The notes under the pieces are model-generated. The model was given only the letters and a program-made list of their open reading frames with translations. It was not told the origin of the DNA and ran no database searches. A DNA stretch of 64,000 nt from DASQYE01 sp036389675 (GTDB lineage: Bacteria > Acidobacteriota > Blastocatellia > Pyrinomonadales > Pyrinomonadaceae): positions 315,685-379,684 of the forward strand of contig DASVWI010000012.1 in assembly GCA_036389675.1 (NCBI GenBank), read 5' to 3'. The position numbers and the translations under genes are program-made. How positions within the stretch are numbered: position 1 is the first letter of the stretch; the number at the start of each line of letters is the position of its first letter. This document shows, piece after piece, positions 50,235 through 57,307 of this stretch.

Positions 50235-51086
50235 TTAGTCCGTGTTGCGCGGCAAATACTGTTTCGGGTTGACGGGCTCGTCGTTGATGCGCACTTCATA
50301 GTGAAGGTGTGGGCCGGTCGAGCGCCCCGTAGAGCCGACGCGCCCGAGCATCTCGCCGCGCGCGACCTTCTGCCCTTCGACCACGTCCACGTGCGAAAGG
50401 TGGCCGTAGCGAGTCGTCAGCCCGCCACCGTGATCTATGATCACGATCTGACCGTAACCGTTCTGCCATCCCGCGAAGGAGACCCTGCCGGTGGCCGCCG
50501 CCGAAACGGGCGTGCCCCAGAGCGTGGCTATGTCCTGTCCTGTATGAAACTCGAAAGAGCCGCCGCCGAAGGGATTGCTGCGACCGCCGAAACCGTCCGT
50601 CAATTCGCCCGAGACGGGCCAGATCGAAGGCGTCATCGCGCGCGCACGCAGGACGGCCTCGTAGGTTCGCAAGTCCTGTTCGATGTGCTTGGTTCGATAC
50701 TCAATGGCGCTGGCGACATCGAAGGGCAGGCCGGGGCCGCCCGCGCCGCGCTGGGCTGTTTGCTGTTCGCTCTCGACGCCCGCCGTCTCCGCCAGCCGGC
50801 GCGTGACGGTCTCGACGGCGTCAACACGCTGATTCAGCGTGTTGAGCTGCTGACGCTGCTTCTCATTTTCCGCGCGCAGGCGCTCGTTCTCCTCCGCGAC
50901 GCGCAGGTGTATGGCTTGCTGTGTCAAACCGTAAACGCCGTAAGCCGCGACGCCCATCAGCACGGCGACGGCGTAAGCGCAGGCTTTGACCCATCTTTTG
51001 TGTAAAGAGATGCGGCGGACGCGGGAACTTGAACGGGAAGTGCGGGCGACGATGAAGGCGTAGAATCGTTCGTCACTGGACATCAT
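50235..51086 (-). CDS. Membrane-anchored M23 peptidase (LytM/NlpD-type)
   Basis: 283 residues from ATG 51086 (AAGGAG five nt upstream, second ATG adjacent); the frame is open upstream but not needed. A basic cytoplasmic tail precedes one membrane helix (ACAYAVAVLMGVAAYGVYGL, ~35-55), then a coiled coil (EENERLRAENEKQRQQLNTL). The LytM domain has FHTGQDIATLWGTPV, then IIDHGGGLTTRYGHLSH and TGPHLHYEVRINDEPVNP. HxxxD and HLH zinc motifs are intact, so it should be an active murein endopeptidase rather than a degenerate EnvC/NlpD activator. Confidence 0.94.
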   Translation of the reverse strand: MMSSDERFYAFIVARTSRSSSRVRRISLHKRWVKACAYAVAVLMGVAAYGVYGLTQQAIHLRVAEENERLRAENEKQRQQLNTLNQRVDAVETVTRRLAETAGVESEQQTAQRGAGGPGLPFDVASAIEYRTKHIEQDLRTYEAVLRARAMTPSIWPVSGELTDGFGGRSNPFGGGSFEFHTGQDIATLWGTPVSAAATGRVSFAGWQNGYGQIVIIDHGGGLTTRYGHLSHVDVVEGQKVARGEMLGRVGSTGRSTGPHLHYEVRINDEPVNPKQYLPRNTD

Positions 51087-51388
51087 ACGTGCTCCTTGGC
51101 GGTTGAATTCGCGCGTAAAGCCATTTCGGAGAGAGGCGCGAACAACCCCTTGAAAGGCACAGCCTGCCACGGACGGGGGCGACTGGTGCTAAACAAAGAC
51201 TATCGAGGTCTTAAATTTTGAAAATCCTGCTTGGAGATTTCGCAGCGATGAATCATCCATTGAAGGTCGCAAAATGATGAACTGACCCTGCCTGGGTGCT
51301 GCAAAGGTTTTGGAAACTATCACATGAGAAGCGAGATTGCAACCCCGATAATTGTCCGGGGAAGGCGGGAGAGGGAAAAACAAAAGCC

Positions 51389-51421
51389 CACGCGTGCCCG
51401 CATGATCGCCCGGCACGCGTG
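51389..51421 (-). terminator. Intrinsic terminator
   Basis: CACGCGTGCC / GGCACGCGTG stem, followed on the minus strand by GGCTTTTGTTTTTCCC; ends the small membrane protein gene at 51454. The rest of the 367-nt gap 51087-51453 shows no gene. Confidence 0.85.
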
Positions 51422-51453
51422 AGCTATTTTACTACATCCAGAGAGCAAACTGC

Positions 51454-51672
51454 TTAAATATCTTCGGCCTCGCGCCGGCGGCTCTGGCGGCCACGAAGAA
51501 TAGAAAGCACGATCAACAGCATGAGCCCGACGAAAGCGACGACGACGGCGACCTTGATCGCGACGATCAGGAAACTGACCAGAGAGATGAGCTGACGCAG
51601 CAGCGTCACGATCAGGAGAATAAGAGCAACTATACTACCAAGACGACCCGCGACCTTAAGAAAAGCTGACAT
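51454..51672 (-). CDS. Small membrane protein of unknown function
   Basis: 72 residues with two hydrophobic segments (GSIVALILLIVTLLRQLISL and IVAIKVAVVVAFVGLMLLIV) and a basic/acidic tail RGRQSRRREAEDI. No family recognised. Its own terminator follows; the gene upstream on the same strand is 184 nt away. Likely a real inner-membrane protein because of composition and the terminator. Confidence 0.7.
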   Translation of the reverse strand: MSAFLKVAGRLGSIVALILLIVTLLRQLISLVSFLIVAIKVAVVVAFVGLMLLIVLSILRGRQSRRREAEDI

Positions 51673-51856
51673 GATTTGTGACCTCTACAAACAAAATACC
51701 ACTCGATAGAACCCCGCCGGCGCGACCCTTCAGGCTTGCGACCCGCCGAGCGTCGGCGCTTTTGAGAACCGATCTCATCATAACAAAGAGACGGGCGACA
51801 CAACAAAGATGAAAGCGAAAGGTGCGAAATTTATCGCCCCGCGCCTTCTTCAACTC

Positions 51857-52630
51857 TTAAGGGCGCGGCTCAAAGGGAATCGCCCCCGGCTCGCGCGCCG
51901 TCACCTGCGTAATCAGCTCGCCCGTGCGGAAACGCGGCGACTCAAGCTGCGAATGGACGACGACGGACGGCGGCGGCCTGTGCGTGTCGAAACCGAGCGG
52001 CTCGCGGTCGCGCCGCCTGCGCCGCCCGACATAATCAAAGAGCATGTACGCGCCGAGAGCGACTAAAGCGATGGGGAGAAACTGTCGCACCGGAAGCTGA
52101 ATCCCCAGAAGCGTATGAAGCAGAAAGATAGTGCCGAGGACAAGCAGGGTGACGCCCCACGCGAAAGGATTACCGTAAAGGCGACGCGCAATGACATCCT
52201 CTTCCGCATCGGGCGCGAGCCCGGCCCGCATCAGTTGCGCCGTGCGGCAGGCGTCAACCGCCGCGAAGAGCAGCGTGCCGAAGAGGCCGAGCACGAAGAA
52301 GGCCATGCCGTCCGTGACCACGGCCATCTGAAAGAAGCTGGCGAAGATCGCGAAGTGGACGATGGCTTTCGACGTTTGACCGTTGTAGGCAGCGCCGAGG
52401 CCCGGCACAATGGAGAGCAAAGTGGCGATCAGCGGAGAGCTCCTGCGGCGCACAACCGGAAGCCTGGACGAGCGCGACTGCTGCTGTTGCAGCATCTCCA
52501 CGCCCGCCACTATGCAATCCTGGCAGAAGGGGAAACCGCGTATGCGATGGTCGCACGCGGGGCAGAGCGGGCGCGCGCAACTGTTACACTGTACGACCGC
52601 CGGATTTCTGATGTGATAAGCGCAATTCAT
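51857..52630 (-). CDS. Membrane protein with N-terminal B-box-type zinc finger
   Basis: 257 residues. The N-terminus MNCAYHIRNPAVVQCNSCAR then PLCPACDHRIRGFPFCQDCI forms a Cys/His zinc ribbon of the bacterial B-box type. Three or four hydrophobic segments follow (LIATLLSIVPGLGAAYNGQT, IFASFFQMAVVTDGMAFFVL, WGVTLLVLGTIFLLHTLLGI, FLPIALVALGAYMLFDYVGR) and then a polar tail. The LSIVPGLGAAYNG motif is like that of TM2-type membrane proteins. Role unknown; downstream of the sigma/anti-sigma pair on the same strand, possibly co-transcribed. Confidence 0.75.
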   Translation of the reverse strand: MNCAYHIRNPAVVQCNSCARPLCPACDHRIRGFPFCQDCIVAGVEMLQQQQSRSSRLPVVRRRSSPLIATLLSIVPGLGAAYNGQTSKAIVHFAIFASFFQMAVVTDGMAFFVLGLFGTLLFAAVDACRTAQLMRAGLAPDAEEDVIARRLYGNPFAWGVTLLVLGTIFLLHTLLGIQLPVRQFLPIALVALGAYMLFDYVGRRRRRDREPLGFDTHRPPPSVVVHSQLESPRFRTGELITQVTAREPGAIPFEPRP

Positions 52631-52676
52631 TTACTTGCCGTTTTGTCCCTTTGTCTCTCGTCTGCTCTGGCAATGC

Positions 52677-53468
52677 TTAGTGGTTCTTCTGTTGCTCTCT
52701 GGGTTGCTCGGGTTTGGCCTTATCCTTTTCAATAATGGCGGGCACAGGCTGCTGGCCGCTCATGAAATCCGTAATCCCGTTGGCGATGCCTTTGACAGCC
52801 GCGTTCGCCTCGTAAGATTTCTCGGCCATACGCACGCTGGCGCGATAGATTCCGCTGATCGAGCCGTCGGCAGAGACCGTGCTGGTCAGCACGAGGACTG
52901 CGACGAGCAGCATGGTCGCCACCGTCGCCAGTTGCGGCGAGACAATCGGGTCGAGCCACAAACGCATCCATGCGGCGATGCGTGCCGATAGGGGCGCGCG
53001 AACCTCTTCGGCCTGAGTCGTGCCAAGGGTCGCCTGCAAGATTCTCTCGTGCAGGCCAAAGGGCACGGGCTTCTCTTCGGTGATGTAGGTGTAGCAAGCG
53101 CCGATTGAGCGCACGACCTGCCCGGGCAATTCCGTGCAGTCGGCGCACAGCGCCGCGTGGCGTTCCCAGCGATGGTATTGGGGAGCGGAAAGGAATCCGT
53201 CAAGGTAATCGGTCAGGCATTCTTCAAACTCTTCGCACGTCATGGCCGCTTCCGGCATGGTCTTCATCAGGATGCGTGCTTCCAGATGGGCGGGCGGGGG
53301 AAGGGGTTCGGATGCCTGGCAGGCGCGAATGCTGTTTTTGACCTCATTCAAAAGCTCGTGGCAGACAGGGCAGCGCATGGCGTGCTCGGCGACGGCGCGC
53401 GCCATCGGGGCTTCCAGCGTACCCTCAATGTAATCGGTCAAATGGTCTTCAAAATCTCCACAAAGCAT
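52677..53468 (-). CDS. Anti-sigma factor with two zinc-finger (zf-HC2) modules
   Basis: 263 residues. First module MLCGDFEDHLTDYIEGTLEA with H29, C33, C36 (HAMRCPVC); second MTCEEFEECLTDYLDGFLSA with H104, C108, C111 (HAALCADC). Both carry the H-x3-C-x2-C signature of ZAS anti-sigma domains. One transmembrane helix (LATVATMLLVAVLVLTSTVS, ~180-199) leads to a periplasmic sensor part. The gene lies 106 nt downstream of a SigE-type ECF gene, its likely target. The tandem duplication of the sigma-binding module in one protein is unusual. Confidence 0.88.
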   Translation of the reverse strand: MLCGDFEDHLTDYIEGTLEAPMARAVAEHAMRCPVCHELLNEVKNSIRACQASEPLPPPAHLEARILMKTMPEAAMTCEEFEECLTDYLDGFLSAPQYHRWERHAALCADCTELPGQVVRSIGACYTYITEEKPVPFGLHERILQATLGTTQAEEVRAPLSARIAAWMRLWLDPIVSPQLATVATMLLVAVLVLTSTVSADGSISGIYRASVRMAEKSYEANAAVKGIANGITDFMSGQQPVPAIIEKDKAKPEQPREQQKNH

Positions 53469-53574
53469 AAGGTTTACTCGTCTCCACCCCTATTGTTAAA
53501 TTTACGAAGGATGCCGTCTACAACACTTCTCCCGCCCCAACGACTTGGAGACGCAGACGGCTCCTGACTTTTGT

Positions 53575-54177
53575 TTAAGCGCTCGTCATCGCGACCACTC
53601 TCATGCGGCGCAAGATTTTCGCCAGCTCTATGCGCCCGCGATTGATGCGCGACTTTACAGTGCCTTCCGGTATCTTTAAAAGATCAACTATCTCCTGATA
53701 ACTCAGCTCTTCTATATCGCGCAGGATGACGCAGGTGCGAAGGTCTGGCGAGAGCTTGTCGATTCCGGCCTGCACCTGCGCGCCCAGCTCGCGCCGCTCC
53801 ATCTCGTTCTGCACCGAGCCGCTCGTGGCCCGCAGGTGATAGGTATGATCTTCCAGATCATCTGCGTGCGTATCGTGCGGGGTGCGCTGCCTGCGCCTGT
53901 AATCATCAATGATCAAATTACGGGCCAGACGCATCAACCAGTTTTGCAGGTCGCCCTGCTTCGAGTCGTACTGTTCCAAAGAGCGATAGACGCGGATAAA
54001 GACTTCCTGCGTCAAATCCTCGGCAGCGTCGGCGCGCGAGGTGAAGCGATAGGCCAGATTGTAAATGCGGCGTGAATAGGTCGAGACAATCTCTTCCCAC
54101 GCCGCACCGTCGCCTGCACGACATCGTCTGACTAATTCGGCTCCCTCACTTGTCGCCAAAACCTTTGCAGCTCCCAC
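53575..54177 (-). CDS. ECF sigma factor, RpoE/SigW-like
   Basis: 200 residues. Region 2: NLAYRFTSRADAAEDLTQEV followed by FIRVYRSLEQYDSKQGDLQN and WLMRLARNLIIDDYRRR. Region 4: LSPDLRTCVILRDIEELSYQ, EIVDLLKIPEGTVKSRINRG. Complete helix-turn-helix. First gene of a regulatory operon with the double-zinc-finger anti-sigma downstream; release of sigma would follow inactivation of that factor. Envelope or redox stress is a guess from the family. Confidence 0.94.
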   Translation of the reverse strand: MGAAKVLATSEGAELVRRCRAGDGAAWEEIVSTYSRRIYNLAYRFTSRADAAEDLTQEVFIRVYRSLEQYDSKQGDLQNWLMRLARNLIIDDYRRRQRTPHDTHADDLEDHTYHLRATSGSVQNEMERRELGAQVQAGIDKLSPDLRTCVILRDIEELSYQEIVDLLKIPEGTVKSRINRGRIELAKILRRMRVVAMTSA

Positions 54178-54494
54178 CTGTCATCTCTCCGATCCCGTCG
54201 CTTTGGGCCTAGAAGCTCATGCGCGCCCTGCAAGGTGGAAAACGTCCCTGCACAGCGCTGATTACGACGAGTCAGAGGCGAAAGTTCCTGAAAACATTAC
54301 CACTAAGCCGGACGCCCGGCACACGCCGCAGCCCCCTCTGTCCGAGCCTTTACGGCTTACGGCTTCTTGCGCCCCTGTAGCGAAATATTGTAGCCTTGCT
54401 TCGCCACACTATATCTTGTGTTTAAGGGGCGAGTCGAGTCAAGTTCTGTACCCGTCGGAGGCAGGGCGGGTTTCCCGTTGGGGACTTTGATCTT
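54178..54494. other. Divergent intergenic region
   Basis: 317 nt between the sigma and flippase-type genes. No gene or strong promoter is obvious. An autoregulated ECF promoter for the sigma gene is expected here but was not identified with confidence. Confidence 0.35.
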
Positions 54495-55601
54495 TTGCGA
54501 AAACATCTGAAATTCATCGCGCTCGTGGCGCTCGCCGCGCTCATCCTGTGGTGGTTCGGGCGCGGGCTCAACTGGGCAGAGGTGCGCCAGAGCTTCGGGC
54601 AGGCTGATGTGCGCCTGCTCGTGGCCGCCATACTGGTCGTCTGTGCGACTTACTTGCTGCGCGCCTATCGCTGGCGCGCGCTGCTCTCGCCGCTCACCCC
54701 GGCCAGCCTCTACGCGCTGTTTGTCTCCACCACGGTCGGGTTCGGCGCGGTCTTTCTCTTTGGCCGCGCGGGCGAGGTCGTGCGTCCCGTCGTGCTTCCG
54801 CTTCGCGACAGGCGCGTGCGCCCGGCTGCTTCGTTCGTCACCATAATGGTCGAGCGCCTGTGCGATTCCGTGGCCGTCGTCATCCTTTTCGCCGCCAATC
54901 TGCTGTGGTTTCGCGCTCCCAATGGCGACCCGACGCAGTTCGCGCATGTGCGCGAGGCAGGGGTGATACTGCTCATTGTCGCCCTCTTCGGCGTCGCCGC
55001 TCTGGTCTGGTTCGAGCGGCAATCGGGCAGGGCTCTCAAGTGGCTGGACGAGAGGCTCGCGCGCTGGAAGTTTGTGCCGGAGCGCATCAGGCAGATGATC
55101 GTCAGCACTCTGGAACAGTTGGCGACGGCACTGCAAGTGTTGGCGCACCCGCGCGAGCTGGTCGTGACGGCCACTTGGACGGCGCTGCTGTGGCTCGCCA
55201 TCACGCTCGCCAACTGGCTGGTGATACGCGCCTTCGGCTTGCCCTTCGGCTTCGGAGAGGCGGTGTTCGTGCTGGGCTGGGCGCTCGTCGGCTCGCTTGT
55301 GCCGACGCCGGGCGGCGCTGCCGGAGCCTTTCATGCGGCGACGGCAGCCGGGCTAATCTTTCTGGGTGTTGAGCGCGACAGGGCAGCCGCCGTCTCAATC
55401 GTCATACATCTTGTTGACTTCGCCCCGGCGGTCGTCTTCGGGCTCTACTATCTGCTGCGCGGCCAGATCAGCATCTCGCGCCTTCGCGAGCTGACCTCGC
55501 CGGAGGCCGTCGAGCATGCGGTGGAAGACGAGAAGATCACGCCGCCTGCCGGTGGGGCAGCGCCGGATGATGAGTTGCAGGCCGTGGCCGTCGGCAAGTA
55601 A
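54495..55601 (+). CDS. Flippase-like membrane protein (LPG synthase TM / AglD-type, UPF0104)
   Basis: 368 residues, TTG start. Eight or so membrane helices, e.g. FIALVALAALILWWFGRGLN, VRLLVAAILVVCATYLLRAY, VILLIVALFGVAALVWFERQ and ALVGSLVPTPGGAAGAFHAA. The conserved ATYLLRAYRWRALLSPLTPA and LVPTPGGAAGAF motifs define the lysylphosphatidylglycerol-synthase-TM domain family. There is no C-terminal synthetase domain, so it is of the flippase-only type, perhaps moving a lipid or glycolipid. A polar C-terminal tail of ~45 residues follows. The MaoC-like gene is 45 nt downstream. Confidence 0.9.
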   Translation: MRKHLKFIALVALAALILWWFGRGLNWAEVRQSFGQADVRLLVAAILVVCATYLLRAYRWRALLSPLTPASLYALFVSTTVGFGAVFLFGRAGEVVRPVVLPLRDRRVRPAASFVTIMVERLCDSVAVVILFAANLLWFRAPNGDPTQFAHVREAGVILLIVALFGVAALVWFERQSGRALKWLDERLARWKFVPERIRQMIVSTLEQLATALQVLAHPRELVVTATWTALLWLAITLANWLVIRAFGLPFGFGEAVFVLGWALVGSLVPTPGGAAGAFHAATAAGLIFLGVERDRAAAVSIVIHLVDFAPAVVFGLYYLLRGQISISRLRELTSPEAVEHAVEDEKITPPAGGAAPDDELQAVAVGK

Positions 55602-55646
55602 AAGAGGGCTCGGGGAAGCTTTATTGAAGGCGGGAGGAAGAGCAGG

Positions 55647-56093
55647 ATGGCTGATCTACGCTCGCAGGTGGAAAAGACGTTTGCAGGTCTTGAGGTCGGC
55701 GACCGTTTCCGTTGGAGCCGGACGATCACAGAGGGCGATGTCGCGCTCTTCGTCGGCGTCACGGGGGATTTTAATCCTTTTCACACGGACGACGAGTTTG
55801 CGCGCCAGACCAAGTTCGGACGCCGCATCGTCCCCGGCCTCCTGACGGCCAGCCTCGCGACGCACATCGGCGGAATGCTCGCCTTTCTCGCCTCCGAGAT
55901 GCACTTTCGTTATCACCAGCCGGTTTTTATCGGCGAGACGGTGACGTGTGAGGTCGAGATTAAAGAGAAGATTCAGGAGGGGCGGCGCATACGCACGAGC
56001 GTGCGCTGCACGAAGGACGAAGCGGTCGAAGTCCTGACCGGAGAATTTACGGGAACCCCGGCGGCCATGCGGCTCAAGCCCGAAGAGAAGTAA
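55647..56093 (+). CDS. MaoC-like (R)-hydratase, hot-dog fold
   Basis: 148 residues. FAGLEVGDRFRWSRTITEGD, then VTGDFNPFHTDDEFARQTKF gives the hydratase-2 motif (D, N/H in GDFNPFH), followed by GRRIVPGLLTASLATHIGGM, FRYHQPVFIGETVTCEVEIK. It should hydrate (R)-enoyl thioesters in fatty-acid or polyhydroxyalkanoate metabolism. Near the flippase gene (45 nt), so probably the same transcript; a functional link is not evident. Confidence 0.92.
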   Translation: MADLRSQVEKTFAGLEVGDRFRWSRTITEGDVALFVGVTGDFNPFHTDDEFARQTKFGRRIVPGLLTASLATHIGGMLAFLASEMHFRYHQPVFIGETVTCEVEIKEKIQEGRRIRTSVRCTKDEAVEVLTGEFTGTPAAMRLKPEEK

Positions 56094-56190
56094 GAAGGTG
56101 TGAGTGAGGACAAAAGCACTCTTATTAAAAATTACGGTTGACGACCTGACCTGTACCTTCTCCCTTTTCCCTTTAGGAGCGTAAGCGACT

Positions 56191-56673
56191 ATGAAGTGTC
56201 CTTTCTGCGGTTTCATCGAAGACAAGGTGGTTGATTCGCGCGAGTCTCGCGAGGGCGATGCGATTCGTCGCCGCCGCGAGTGCCTGCGCTGCGAGCGGCG
56301 CTTTACTTCTTACGAGCGCATTGACGAAATCCCCTACATGGTGATTAAGAAGGACGGGCGGCGCGAAGCCTTTGACCGTAACAAGGTCATGGCGGGCCTG
56401 CTGCGCGCCTGCGAGAAAAGGCCCGTCCCGTCGTCGAAGCTCGAAGGCATCGTCAACTCGGTCGAGAAGTATGTGCAGGAATCGCCCGAGCGCGAGCGCC
56501 CGACCAGCAAGATCGGCGAACAGATCATGCGCCGCCTCAAGGAACTGGACAAGGTGGCCTACGTGCGCTTCGCCTCCGTCTATCTGGAATTTGAAGATGT
56601 CTCGGAATTCATGCACGAGCTGAAGCATCTGGTGCGCTCGCGCCAGAGCGGGCAGGCCGCGAAAAGGGCTTAA
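56191..56673 (+). CDS. nrdR: Transcriptional repressor of ribonucleotide reductase genes
   Basis: 160 residues. N-terminal zinc ribbon MKCPFCGFIEDKVVDSRESR with a second CxxC in RRECLRCERRFTSYERI; ATP-cone domain IPYMVIKKDGRREAFDRNKV, MAGLLRACEKRPV and ADP/dATP-sensing core up to YVRFASVYLEFEDVSEFMHE. Full length and all Cys present. It represses nrd genes when dATP is high; no nrd gene is in the window. A family C repeat and then hsp20 follow. Confidence 0.97.
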   Translation: MKCPFCGFIEDKVVDSRESREGDAIRRRRECLRCERRFTSYERIDEIPYMVIKKDGRREAFDRNKVMAGLLRACEKRPVPSSKLEGIVNSVEKYVQESPERERPTSKIGEQIMRRLKELDKVAYVRFASVYLEFEDVSEFMHELKHLVRSRQSGQAAKRA

Positions 56674-56682
56674 AGACAGGGA

Positions 56683-56760
56683 CGAGTGACTGGTGACGAG
56701 CGGCAAGTTAAATGCTTGTCTTTAACTCGTCACCTGCCGCTCGTCACCGGTCACTGGTCT
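56683..56760. repeat. Imperfect palindrome, family C
   Basis: GTGACTGGTGACGAGCGGCA plus AGTTAAA on the left; TTTAACTCGTCACCTGCCGC and TCGTCACCGGTCACTGG on the right. The arms match except for a 7-nt insertion. It fills the space between the nrdR stop and the hsp20 ATG (4 nt away). Confidence 0.75.
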
Positions 56761-56763
56761 CAT

Positions 56764-57240
56764 ATGATTAAAGCGGCGCATGTGACGGGGCTTGAGCGCC
56801 TCGAACTGGAAAGGTTGCGCGACCGCGTGGGGCGTCTCTTCGACGCGCTGCAAGAGGCGACGCTGGCGGACGCTCCGGCCACGCCGGGCGCATGGTCGCC
56901 GCCCGTTGACCTCTGCGAAACGGCTGAGGTCATTACGGTGCGCGTCGAGTTGCCGGGTGTCGTGGCCTCGCAGATCAAGCTCGGGTTGACGGGCACGCAC
57001 CTGCGCATCTGGGGCGAGAAGAAAAAACGCACGCCACGCGCGCGCATTATTACGCATCTATGTTCAGAGAGAAGCTACGGACGCTTCAGCCGCACAGTCC
57101 CCTTGCGTTGGACTATCGACGTGCGCGAAGCGACGGCTGAGCTGACAAACGGTATACTCATCGTGCGCCTGCCGAAAAGAGTTGATAGGCGCGGCGCTGA
57201 GTTTAAGGTAACGATCAGAGAGAACGACGAACACGAATGA
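56764..57240 (+). CDS. Hsp20-family small heat-shock protein
   Basis: 158 residues from ATG 56764; an upstream in-frame start at 56686 would translate the palindromic repeat and is less likely. The alpha-crystallin domain reads PPVDLCETAEVITVRVELPG, VVASQIKLGLTGTHLRIWGE, YGRFSRTVPLRWTIDVREAT, AELTNGILIVRLPK. A short C-terminal tail lacks a clear I-x-I motif, so oligomerisation may differ. Precedes lon by 67 nt, consistent with a proteostasis unit. Confidence 0.94.
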   Translation: MIKAAHVTGLERLELERLRDRVGRLFDALQEATLADAPATPGAWSPPVDLCETAEVITVRVELPGVVASQIKLGLTGTHLRIWGEKKKRTPRARIITHLCSERSYGRFSRTVPLRWTIDVREATAELTNGILIVRLPKRVDRRGAEFKVTIRENDEHE

Positions 57241-57307
57241 GAATTGATGAATCGAAGAGCCTCTTTTCATTTATCAACGGGCATCGGGGCGTTCGTCACA
57301 TAAAACT

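Noticed and set aside
56686..56763. Upstream start for the Hsp20 protein
   Set aside because: It would translate the palindromic repeat; ATG 56764 gives the normal family length.
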